Below, piece after piece: positions 1-6,533 of a stretch of 19,037 bases of DNA (the stretch's first letter is position 1; every line of letters starts with the position of its first letter). The stretch spans positions 1-19,037 of the forward strand of contig JAKLKT010000003.1 of assembly GCA_023150495.1 (NCBI GenBank), given 5' to 3'. This stretch comes from Planctomycetota bacterium. GTDB taxonomy: Bacteria; Planctomycetota; PLA2. The position numbers were made by a program, and so were the translations under genes. The notes below the pieces were generated by a model. It was not told the DNA's origin. It did not search any database and saw only the letters and a program-made list of their open reading frames with translations.

Positions 1-1
1 C

Positions 2-532
2 CTCGCGGGGACGCTGTCGCCCGCGAAGGGCGTGATCGACCTGCTCGAGGCCGCGCGCTGCCTCGGCGGGGACCGGATCCGGGTCGTGCTCGCGGGCCGC
101 ATGACCGCGGGGATGGCGCGGCACCTCGCGCCCTACGGGAACATCTTCGAGCACCTTCGGCCGATGCCGCAGGAGGACCTCGCGCAGTGCTACCGGCGCG
201 CCGACGCCTTCTGCCTGCCGTCGTTCGTCGAAGGCTCCGCGCTCGTCGTCCAGGAGGCCATGGCAACCGGCCTCCCGTGCGTCGTCACGCCGGCCGCGGG
301 ATCGATGGTCGAGGACGGCCGCGACGGCCTCCTTGTGCCGGCCGGCTCCCCCGACGCGATCGCGTGCGCGCTGGAAGCGCTCCTCGACGACCCGCGCCTC
401 CGCGAGCGGCTGGGCGCGGAGGCGCGCCGCACGGCGGAGAGCTGCGACCTCGGCTCCTACGGCGCGCGACTCGTCGCCGCCTACCGGGGCGAGGAGCACG
501 TGGACCCGGCGGCGCACGCCTGCGGCGCGTGA
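2..532 (+). CDS. Glycosyltransferase family 4 (GT-B), C-terminal part, cut by window edge
   Basis: The open frame enters from the left edge, giving 176 residues of the nucleotide-sugar-binding C-terminal half of a GT-B enzyme; the N-terminal acceptor domain lies outside the window. It opens with LAGTLSPAKGVIDLLEA, the usual strand-loop-helix at the start of this domain in family GT4. Near fragment residues 77-85 it has an intact E-x7-E motif (EGSALVVQE), followed by the usual GLPCVVTPAAG and a DGLLVP loop. Such enzymes transfer a sugar from an activated nucleotide donor to a lipid-linked or polysaccharide acceptor at the cytoplasmic face of the membrane. The GTG at 32 is an internal valine, not the start. 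A methyltransferase follows 58 bases downstream on the same strand. The family is clear; the donor and acceptor sugars cannot be told. Confidence 0.92.
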   Translation, partial: LAGTLSPAKGVIDLLEAARCLGGDRIRVVLAGRMTAGMARHLAPYGNIFEHLRPMPQEDLAQCYRRADAFCLPSFVEGSALVVQEAMATGLPCVVTPAAGSMVEDGRDGLLVPAGSPDAIACALEALLDDPRLRERLGAEARRTAESCDLGSYGARLVAAYRGEEHVDPAAHACGA

Positions 533-534
533 CC

Positions 535-556
535 GGCCCCCCGGCCCCCCCCGCCT
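535..556. repeat. C-rich direct repeat, intergenic copy
   Basis: GG-C6-GG-C8-GCCT, 22 bases, identical to 4781-4802. This copy lies just after the stop of the partial glycosyltransferase, in the 58-base gap before the methyltransferase. It directly precedes the TTGCGG element. Confidence 0.6.
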
Positions 557-582
557 TGCGGCCCGGCGCGCACGCAGCCGAT
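556..582 (+). promoter_or_regulatory. Candidate promoter-like element: TTGCGG-N15-GCCGAT
   Basis: In the 58-base gap before the methyltransferase at 591 there is TTGCGG (556-561) and, 15 bases on, GCCGAT (577-582), which ends 8 bases before the ATG. GCCGAT recurs in the same orientation relative to the downstream gene in the other three gaps longer than 10 bases, and in two of those it also follows an NTGCGN element at 16 bases. The recurrence is seen directly. A promoter or regulator role is inference, and no known sigma-factor consensus matches well. Confidence 0.3.
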
Positions 583-590
583 CCCTTTCC

Positions 591-1445
591 ATGGCGATGC
601 AGACGACCGAGACCGAGATCGAGTCCTTCTGGGAGAGCCACCCCTGCGGAGACAGCCTGGTCGGCGGGCTCTCGAAGTACCGCGACGTCGACGAGTTCCT
701 CGCCGCGTACGACCGGTACCGCTACTCGACCGAGTCGCACATTCCGCGCTGCCTCGACCGCATCGACTTCGCCGGGAAGCGGGTGCTCGAGATCGGCCTC
801 GGCCAGGGCTCCGAGTCGGAGCAGATCATCCGCCGCGGGGCGCGCTGGACGGGCATCGACTTGACCCGCGAGTCCATCGAGCGGGTGCGGCAGCGCCTCG
901 CGCTCCGGGGGCTCCCCTTCGAGGATCTCCGGCAGGGCAGCGTGCTCGAGCTTCCCTTCCCGGACGGCCGTTTCGATCTCGTGTTCAGCCATGGCGTGCT
1001 GCACCACGTGCCCGGCATCGACCGCGCCCAGCGCGAGATCCGGCGCGTGCTCGCGCCCGGCGGCGAGCTCGTCGTCATGCTCTACGCGCGCTGGTCGCTC
1101 AACTACCTGCTGTCGATCTCGCTGCTGCGCCGCGCGGGCCTGCTCGCGCTCCACGCGCTCGGCGCGGCGCCCGGCGGGAAGATCGGCGAGCACCTCGCCC
1201 GCGCGCGGGAGATGGGCGTGCTCAGGTACCTCCGGATGCGCAACTTCATCCACAAGAACACCGACGGCCCGTCGAACCCCTACTCCCGGGTGTACGACGT
1301 GCGCGCGGTACGCCGCGCGTTCCCGTGCTTCCGGGTCGTCCGGGCCTACAAGCGGTTCATGCACGCGCCCCCGCTCCCGGTGCGCGGCCTGCCGCTCGAG
1401 CGGCTCCTCGGGTGGCACCTCTGGGTCCACCTGCGGGCCCGGTGA
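591..1445 (+). CDS. SAM-dependent class I methyltransferase
   Basis: A 284-residue protein with the Rossmann methyltransferase core. The SAM-binding motif I is VLEIGLGQG at residues 65-73. An aspartate on the second strand (TGIDLT) is followed by the late core motifs FSHGVLHHVPG and RRVLAPGGELVVMLY. The N-terminus has FWESHPCG, a pattern I associate with a group of stand-alone methyltransferases common in polysaccharide and secondary-metabolite clusters. The C-terminal third holds a hydrophobic helix (LLSISLLRRAGLLAL) and a basic, aromatic tail. It probably O-methylates a sugar of the polymer, or a lipid-linked intermediate; the substrate is not readable. I chose the ATG at 591; a second in-frame ATG lies at 597. 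Neither has a clear ribosome-binding site. The frame is open further upstream, but that part reads as low-complexity Arg/Ala and overlaps the glycosyltransferase, so I excluded it. Confidence 0.9.
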   Translation: MAMQTTETEIESFWESHPCGDSLVGGLSKYRDVDEFLAAYDRYRYSTESHIPRCLDRIDFAGKRVLEIGLGQGSESEQIIRRGARWTGIDLTRESIERVRQRLALRGLPFEDLRQGSVLELPFPDGRFDLVFSHGVLHHVPGIDRAQREIRRVLAPGGELVVMLYARWSLNYLLSISLLRRAGLLALHALGAAPGGKIGEHLARAREMGVLRYLRMRNFIHKNTDGPSNPYSRVYDVRAVRRAFPCFRVVRAYKRFMHAPPLPVRGLPLERLLGWHLWVHLRAR

Positions 1446-1450
1446 GCTCG

Positions 1451-1477
1451 GGTCGCCCGCATCCCCCCGGCGGGACC
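1451..1477 (+). other. GC-rich inverted repeat just after a stop codon
   Basis: Just after the stop codon of the first methyltransferase, GGT-(CG)-CCCGC can pair with GCGGG-ACC. This gives an 8-bp stem with a 2-base bulge and a 9-base loop (ATCCCCCCG). No T-run follows, so it is not a standard intrinsic terminator. It could be a weak attenuator, an mRNA-stability hairpin, or a chance pairing in GC-rich DNA. Confidence 0.25.
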
Positions 1478-1497
1478 GGTCCCCGAAGCCCCTTCCA

Positions 1498-1503
1498 GCC
1501 GAT
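1498..1503 (+). promoter_or_regulatory. GCCGAT motif upstream of second methyltransferase
   Basis: In the 71-base gap between the two methyltransferases, GCCGAT sits 13 bases before the ATG at 1517. It shares a 9-base block, CAGCCGATC, with the gap before the gene at 591. No TGCG element is found at the 15-16 base spacing seen at the other three copies, so this is the weakest copy. The function is unknown. Confidence 0.22.
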
Positions 1504-1516
1504 CTCCCATAGAGGC

Positions 1517-2302
1517 ATGTGGCTGCGCCGATCCCCCGAGGTCCTTGCCGAGTACCGCGAAGCCGCCGACGCGGGCTTCTGGGAGCGGCAATGGAGCCGG
1601 ACCGACCTCGCGGACTACCTCGCGGGGTTCCGCGGCGGGCGGCTCGGCTGCTTCGACACGCCGTTCCGCCGCCACCTGCCGAAGGAGGCGCCCGTGCTCG
1701 AGGCGGGCTGCGGCCGCGCGCAGTACGTGCTCGCGCTCGCGAGCCTCGGCTACGACGTCCACGGCGTGGAGTACGCGGAGGAGACCGTGCGCGCGGTACG
1801 CGAGGTCGAGCCGTCGCTCCAGGTGAGGGCCGGCGACCTGCGCGCGCTGCCCTTCCCCGACGGGTACTTCGGCGGCTACATCTCGCTCGGGGTCATCGAG
1901 CACTACTGGGGGGGCCCCTCGGCCATCCTCGCCGAGGCGCGTCGCGTGCTGCGGAGGGACGGCGTGATGCTCCTGTCGGTGCCGCACTTCAGCCCGGGGC
2001 TCCGCCGGCTCGTCGAGGAGCGCGGGATCGGTGCCGCGGAGGAACGCGACGACTTCTACCAGTTCTACTTCTCGCGCGGGGCGATCGAGGAGACGCTACG
2101 CTCGCACGGGTTCCGGCCGTTCGACGCCTTCTACTACGACGCGGTCTACGGCGCGAAGCGCGCGTACCCGGCGTTCCTCAGGATGTACGAGAGGAGCAGG
2201 CTCTTCCGCTACTCGATGACGCGGCTCAACCGTCTCGCGCTGCCGCAGGCGCTCCTCAAGCGCTTCTCGCACATGGTGCTCATCGCCGCGCGGCGCGGGT
2301 AG
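1517..2302 (+). CDS. SAM-dependent class I methyltransferase
   Basis: A 261-residue protein. Motif I is VLEAGCGRAQ at residues 60-69, followed by VHGVEYAEE (acidic residue for the SAM ribose), LPFPDGYFGGYISLGVIEHY (motif II region) and EARRVLRRDGVMLLSVPH. The N-terminal GFWERQWSRTDLADYL is an amphipathic lead-in seen in cluster-borne sugar and lipid methyltransferases. The C-terminus ends in a basic and hydrophobic segment (LKRFSHMVLIAARRG) like those of enzymes acting on membrane-linked substrates. The ATG at 1517 is the only plausible start. An AGAGG lies only one base before it, too close for an optimal ribosome-binding site. It follows the other methyltransferase by 71 bases and its TAG stop directly abuts the stop of the opposing operon. 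It probably O-methylates a polymer sugar; substrate unknown. Confidence 0.9.
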   Translation: MWLRRSPEVLAEYREAADAGFWERQWSRTDLADYLAGFRGGRLGCFDTPFRRHLPKEAPVLEAGCGRAQYVLALASLGYDVHGVEYAEETVRAVREVEPSLQVRAGDLRALPFPDGYFGGYISLGVIEHYWGGPSAILAEARRVLRRDGVMLLSVPHFSPGLRRLVEERGIGAAEERDDFYQFYFSRGAIEETLRSHGFRPFDAFYYDAVYGAKRAYPAFLRMYERSRLFRYSMTRLNRLALPQALLKRFSHMVLIAARRG

Positions 2303-3535
2303 CTACGTCGTGAGCGTCGCCACCGGCGGCGCCCCGACCGCGTCGAGGAAGACGTCGGCGACCCGCCCCACCGTGTAGCGCTCGCGCGCGAAGGCCGCGA
2401 CGCGGTCCGCGAGGTGCGCGTAGCCGACGGGGTCGGAGAGGAGCGCGCGCAGCTGCGCCGCCATCTCCTCTACCGTCGCCGCGACGCACCCGAGCCCCTG
2501 CTCCCGCACGATCCCGTCGGGGTCGATCCCGAGCGTCAGGACCGGCACGCCCCGAAGCCACGCCTGGATGAACGTGTTGGGGAAGCCCTCGCGGTCCGGC
2601 GCCGACGTGTTGACGAGAACCGCCGCCCGGTCGAACCAGGAGAGAGCCTCCTGGAACGGGACCTGCCCGAGCCACTCGACGTTCGGCGGGAGCGCCGACA
2701 CGACGCGCGCACGGTACGCCTGGTCCGCATGGCCCCCGGCGAGGACGAAGCGCGCCGGCGTGCCCTGCAGCCTCCGGGCAAGCTCGCCGAACAGCTGCGG
2801 TTGCTTCCGGGGACCGAGGGTGCCGGCCCAGAGGACGATCGCCTCGCGCCGGCGCGCCTCCGCGTCAGGGATGGCCGCCGGAGGCTCGTGTCCGCTCGGC
2901 AATCGGAAGGAGTCGAGGCCGAAGGACGCCTTCAGGTCGCGGCGCTGCACCTCGTTCTGCGTGAACGCGTGCGTGAGACATCGCATGCCGAGCTGCCGCA
3001 TGAGGTCGGTTACCGCCGCGTCCGCGAGGAACACGAGCGACTTCAGCGCCCCCGGGGACTTCGCACGATTCGTCTCCACCTGGCGCCGCAGGTGGAGCCA
3101 GCGTTGCGGGACGAGATCGTCGGTGCAGATCCACGAGAACGCCTTCCCGTGGCGGCGCGCGTAGAGGCCGATCACGCCGGTCGCCTCGGACGTCATGCGC
3201 TGGATCACGAGGTCCGGGTCGATGGCCTTGAGCGCCCGGTACCAGCGCACGCTGTTCCTCCAGCGGAGGTGCTCGCGATACGGGAGCCAGCGGATCGTCA
3301 CGCCGTCGACGCGCTCCGTCGTGCCCGCCTTCCCGCGCACGCTCATCGCGACGTAGTGGACGTCGAAGCCGCGGCGCGCGAGCTCCTTCGCGAGGAGCCA
3401 CGCCTGCACCTCCGCGCCGCCGCCCCGCATCTCGAGGATGTGGAAGGGCATCACGAAGCAGATTCGGTGGAGGGGATGGGGCCCCCTCGTTCGCGGCTCG
3501 TGCCGCTCCGGCTGGATCGCGGGGAGGAGGGTCAT
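2303..3535 (-). CDS. Glycosyltransferase family 4 with E-x7-Q motif
   Basis: A 410-residue GT-B enzyme, last gene of the minus-strand operon. After a 22-residue basic lead, the N-terminal domain has ICFVMPFHILEMRGGGAEVQ and LAKELARRGFDVH, the usual glycine-loop and helix of GT4. The C-terminal domain begins at IVLWAGTLGPRKQPQLF (residues 233-249). The position of the usual E-x7-E motif reads EGFPNTFIQ (E316, Q324). The second acid is therefore glutamine, a variant I recognise from other GT4 enzymes with the signature PNTFxQAW. The start at 3535 is fixed by a 4-base ATGA overlap with the stop of the upstream methyltransferase, which implies translational coupling; no other ribosome-binding site is visible. 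It is clearly paralogous to the product of 4247-5386. It probably adds one sugar of the repeat unit; donor and linkage unknown. Confidence 0.92.
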   Translation of the reverse strand: MTLLPAIQPERHEPRTRGPHPLHRICFVMPFHILEMRGGGAEVQAWLLAKELARRGFDVHYVAMSVRGKAGTTERVDGVTIRWLPYREHLRWRNSVRWYRALKAIDPDLVIQRMTSEATGVIGLYARRHGKAFSWICTDDLVPQRWLHLRRQVETNRAKSPGALKSLVFLADAAVTDLMRQLGMRCLTHAFTQNEVQRRDLKASFGLDSFRLPSGHEPPAAIPDAEARRREAIVLWAGTLGPRKQPQLFGELARRLQGTPARFVLAGGHADQAYRARVVSALPPNVEWLGQVPFQEALSWFDRAAVLVNTSAPDREGFPNTFIQAWLRGVPVLTLGIDPDGIVREQGLGCVAATVEEMAAQLRALLSDPVGYAHLADRVAAFARERYTVGRVADVFLDAVGAPPVATLTT

Positions 3536-4278
3536 AGCTCGGCGCAGAGCCTTTCCTTCTTCCTCGTCTCCGAGATCGTCGTGACGCGCGGGAAGCGCTT
3601 CTCGAGCTCCGCGCGCCCGTCGGTCCCCTTCCGCACGTCGAGGATCACGCGGCCGCCGGGCCGCAGCAGCGCGCGCACCTGGTCCGCGTAGACCGCGACG
3701 GGGTAGTGGAAGCCCCACGAGATGAGCGAGATCACGAGATCGAGCGCCTCGGGCACGTCGAGCCGGCACCCCTCCCCGACCTCGCGGAAGCGCATGGCCC
3801 GCTCGGGCACGCCGTTCGTCAGGAGCAGGCGGCGGGTCGCGTCGAGCGAGTTGTAGAACGCGCCCTTCTCCGCGAATCCGTAGTAGACCTCCCCCGAGGT
3901 CTCCGTCCGGTCGGCGAGGTAGAGGCGCGGCGTGCCGTAGTGGCGGTGCAGGAGGACGTCGATTCCGCCGACGCCGCACCCGATGTCGAGGATCGCGACG
4001 GCGCGCCGCGGCAGGTGCGCGCGGATCTCCCCGTACTCGCGCGCCATGTCGCGGTTGAACGCCCGGCGCACGGCGCCGCCCCGCCACTGCGACTCGAACG
4101 CGATCGCCGCATCGAGCGGGGACCGGCGGCTCAGGTGGCGCAGCGCCCGGAAGAGGAGCGGCCGCCGCGGCAGCGCGAGGTAGTGCGTGCGCTGGAAGAG
4201 GAGGAAGCGCAGGGCATCGCCGGGAACCTCGATGCGGGTGCGCGACTCAGGACCGGGAGAAGAGGTTGACGTAGGCAT
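3532..4278 (-). CDS. SAM-dependent class I methyltransferase
   Basis: A 248-residue protein with motif I AILDIGCGVGGID (residues 95-107), YLADRTET after the second strand, LDLVISLISWGFHYPV in the motif II/III region and LLRPGGRVILDVRKG (204-218) at the end of the core. It lies between two paralogous glycosyltransferase genes, so it may modify the sugar one of them adds. I chose the ATG at 4278 because an excellent GGAGGA ribosome-binding site lies 8 bases before it (4287-4292). This start overlaps the end of the upstream gene by 32 bases. The open frame continues to 4371 but reads as Arg-rich shadow there. The stop overlaps the next start as ATGA. The family is secure; whether it is an O- or N-methyltransferase is not shown. 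Confidence 0.9.
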   Translation of the reverse strand: MPTSTSSPGPESRTRIEVPGDALRFLLFQRTHYLALPRRPLLFRALRHLSRRSPLDAAIAFESQWRGGAVRRAFNRDMAREYGEIRAHLPRRAVAILDIGCGVGGIDVLLHRHYGTPRLYLADRTETSGEVYYGFAEKGAFYNSLDATRRLLLTNGVPERAMRFREVGEGCRLDVPEALDLVISLISWGFHYPVAVYADQVRALLRPGGRVILDVRKGTDGRAELEKRFPRVTTISETRKKERLCAEL

Positions 4279-5386
4279 CGATCGTCTCCTCCGCGGCGAA
4301 GGTCTCCCTCGCGAAGCGGACGCAGCGCGCCCCCATCGCGGCCCGCAGCGCGTCGTCCTGGAGCAGCGCACGCGCGCCCGCGAGGAGCCGCGCCTCGTCC
4401 CCGCGCGCGCAGAGCCCGAGGCCCTCGCCCTCGATCCAGCCGTTCGGGTCGTGCTGGAGGGAGAGGACCGGCGTGCCGTGGAGCCACGCCTGGATGAACG
4501 CGTTGGGGAGCCCGTCGGCCTCGACGCGGCTCGTGCTCACGAAGAGGGAGGCGCGCGCGTAGAGCGCGTGGGACTCCTCGAACGGGACGGCGCCGAGCAT
4601 GCGCACGTTCGGCTGGCCCGCGGCACGCGCCACGATCTCCGCGTAGGCGGCGACGGGCGTCCCGCCGCCGAGGAGGAAGGTCCAGCGGGAGAGATCCGCG
4701 CAGCCTCGCGCGAGGTCGAGGAAGAGCCCCGGCCGCTTCGCCTCCGAGAGGCTCGCGAGCCAGAGCACCGCGGGCTCCTTGGCCCCCCGGCCCCCCCCGC
4801 CTCCCTCGAAGAGGGAGGGAAGCACGAGCCCGCCGCGCCCGAAGTTCACCCGGAGCCGCTCCGCCTGCGTGCGCGTCTGCGTCACGATCCCGGTCGCCCG
4901 GCGGATCCCCTCGTGCACGAGCAGGTCGCGCGCCGCCGCGAGCGGGTAGAGGAGCGCTTTCCGGAGGCCGGAGCGCCTCGACGCATGGATGCGCTTCACG
5001 TGCTTCCAGAAGTCGCACGCGTCCTCGCCATTGCTCCCCCACACGAAGCGGCTGCCGTGCACGCGCGCCCACCGCGCGGCCACCCAGGTGAGGTGGGAGC
5101 GGCCCCGCTGGTAGAGCGCGTCGGGGCGGATCCGGTCGAGCACGGCGCGGTAGTCGTTCAGGTCGCGGATCCACGAGACCGCCGTCACGGGCCGCTCGAT
5201 CCAGTGGAAGCGGATGCCCTCGGGGAGGTCCCTCAGCGCCTCCCGGTCGCGCGTGAGCGAGAGGTAGTGCACCTCGTGGCCGCGGTTCCGCAGCGCGGAC
5301 GCGAGATGGAACATCTGCACCTGCGTGCCGTTCACCGCCACCGCGGGATCGAAGAGCCAGGAGTCGGCGAGGATCGCGATGCGCAT
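4247..5386 (-). CDS. Glycosyltransferase family 4 with D-x7-Q motif
   Basis: A 379-residue GT-B enzyme. The N-terminus reads MRIAILADSWLFDPAVAVNG and ALRNRGHEVHYLSL. The C-terminal donor domain starts near AVLWLASLSEAKRPGLF (206-222) and contains DGLPNAFIQAW (from residue 291), so the usual E-x7-E pair is D291 and Q299. It resembles the 2303-3535 protein along the C-terminal half (PNxFIQAWLxGxPVL, DPxG, EGLGL/EQGLG), so the two probably arose by duplication. A Gly-rich linker (GGGGGRGA, residues 195-202) is encoded by a run of 8 G and one of 6 G on the coding strand. The ATG at 5386 follows the upstream stop by one base (TGA-C-ATG); no ribosome-binding site is visible, so coupled translation is likely. 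Sugar specificity unknown. Confidence 0.92.
   Translation of the reverse strand: MRIAILADSWLFDPAVAVNGTQVQMFHLASALRNRGHEVHYLSLTRDREALRDLPEGIRFHWIERPVTAVSWIRDLNDYRAVLDRIRPDALYQRGRSHLTWVAARWARVHGSRFVWGSNGEDACDFWKHVKRIHASRRSGLRKALLYPLAAARDLLVHEGIRRATGIVTQTRTQAERLRVNFGRGGLVLPSLFEGGGGGRGAKEPAVLWLASLSEAKRPGLFLDLARGCADLSRWTFLLGGGTPVAAYAEIVARAAGQPNVRMLGAVPFEESHALYARASLFVSTSRVEADGLPNAFIQAWLHGTPVLSLQHDPNGWIEGEGLGLCARGDEARLLAGARALLQDDALRAAMGARCVRFARETFAAEETIDAYVNLFSRS
4781..4802. repeat. C-rich direct repeat, copy inside a glycosyltransferase gene
   Basis: GG-C6-GG-C8-GCCT, 22 bases, identical to 535-556. Here it lies within the glycosyltransferase gene 4247-5386 and encodes its Gly-rich interdomain linker. 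The perfect identity is seen directly; whether it reflects copying or convergence of low-complexity DNA is not known. Confidence 0.6.
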
Positions 5387-5387
5387 G

Positions 5388-6533
5388 TCAGATGAGGGGG
5401 AGGTAGACCTCCCGCATCCTCGCGGCCACGTTGTCCCACGTGAGGTGCGCCACGGAGTCGCGGATCGCGGCGCGGCGCTCGTTGAGCTCGCGGCGGCGGG
5501 ACGCCAGCTCGACGAGCACGGCGGCGAGCGCCTCGGGCGTCTCCTCCTCGGCGACGAACCCCGACCCGGCGTCCAGCACGTCGCGGACGCCGTGGCGCCT
5601 CGTGACGAGCACCGGGGTGCCGCATGCGAGCGCCTCGAGCGCCGCGTTGCCGAAGGACTCCACATGGGACACCGACACGTAGAGGTCCGCGGCGCGGTAG
5701 AGGTGGACGAGCTCCGGCGCGGGCGGCTCACCCTGGCCGGCGACCGTCCCCGGGGTGAGCACCATGTCGTCGACGCCCGCGCGCCTCGCCGCCTCCGCGA
5801 GCTTCTCGCGCGGCCCGACGCTCACGCAGGAGAGCTGCGGCGCGTCGCGGCGCGCGATCGCGAGCGCCCGGAAGAGCAGGTCGATCCGCTTCACCGCGCT
5901 CGCGCGTCCGACGCTCAGCACGACGAAGCGGTGCGGCGAGAGGCCGAGGGTCGCGCGGCGGTCCTCGTGCGGGACGGAGCCGATCTCGGCATGCGCGACG
6001 CCGTTCGGCACGATCACGACCTTGCCGGGGTCCGCCCCGAGCTCGACGAGAAGGTCCCGGTTCATGCGGCAGAGCGCCACGATCCGGTCGGCACGCCGGA
6101 CGACGTCGCGGATCCGCGCCTCGCGCGCCGGGTCGAGCCGCGCGCCGTACCCGATCTCCGGCACGACCTGCACGTCGGCCCCCTGAGCGGACACGACGAC
6201 CGGGAGGCCGTGGCGCCGCGCCGCGAGGACCGCGCGCTCGCCGCCCCCGTGGAGCATGGGGCCGTGGAGCACGTTGATCCGCTCCTTCACGACCATGCGC
6301 TCGACGTTCCGGCGACGCAGGTAGGAGGTCAGGACCGAGAAGGAGGGCGAGCGGTAGTGCCGGTAGGGGTAGGAGAAGCCGGGCGGGAGGAACGCGGGGC
6401 CCGTCGATGCGACGGAGACGCGCACCGAGGGCTGGTTCTGGAGCGCGCGAGAGAGGAGGTGGCTCGAGTACTCCATCCCGCCCACGCTCGGGTAGTGGTT
6501 CTCGGTCACGATGCCGACGCGGATCTCCGTCAT
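5388..6533 (-). CDS. Glycosyltransferase family 4
   Basis: A 381-residue retaining-type GT-B enzyme with canonical features. The N-terminal strand and glycine loop are RVGIVTENHYPSVGGMEY (residues 5-22). VIVPNGV (173-179) marks the domain junction, and VVLSVGRASAVKRIDLLFRAL (204-224) starts the donor domain. An intact E-x7-E motif, ESFGNAALE (E292, E300), is followed by ALACGTPVLVT. The motif VSVSHVESFGNAALEA is typical of enzymes that build exopolysaccharide or glycolipid backbones. The ATG at 6533 overlaps the upstream stop as ATGA, and the gene ends one base before the next start. A weak AGGCGG lies upstream. It probably adds one repeat-unit sugar at the cytoplasmic membrane face; the donor cannot be read from sequence. 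Confidence 0.93.
   Translation of the reverse strand: MTEIRVGIVTENHYPSVGGMEYSSHLLSRALQNQPSVRVSVASTGPAFLPPGFSYPYRHYRSPSFSVLTSYLRRRNVERMVVKERINVLHGPMLHGGGERAVLAARRHGLPVVVSAQGADVQVVPEIGYGARLDPAREARIRDVVRRADRIVALCRMNRDLLVELGADPGKVVIVPNGVAHAEIGSVPHEDRRATLGLSPHRFVVLSVGRASAVKRIDLLFRALAIARRDAPQLSCVSVGPREKLAEAARRAGVDDMVLTPGTVAGQGEPPAPELVHLYRAADLYVSVSHVESFGNAALEALACGTPVLVTRRHGVRDVLDAGSGFVAEEETPEALAAVLVELASRRRELNERRAAIRDSVAHLTWDNVAARMREVYLPLI

Noticed and set aside
285..1430. A minus-strand open frame opposite the first methyltransferase
   Set aside because: It overlaps two well-supported plus-strand genes and its translation shows no family features.
2303..4087. A single 594-residue fusion of a glycosyltransferase with upstream sequence
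   Set aside because: The upstream part is an out-of-frame shadow of the methyltransferase gene 3532-4278. The ATGA overlap at 3535 and the GT4 N-terminal domain starting there give the real gene.
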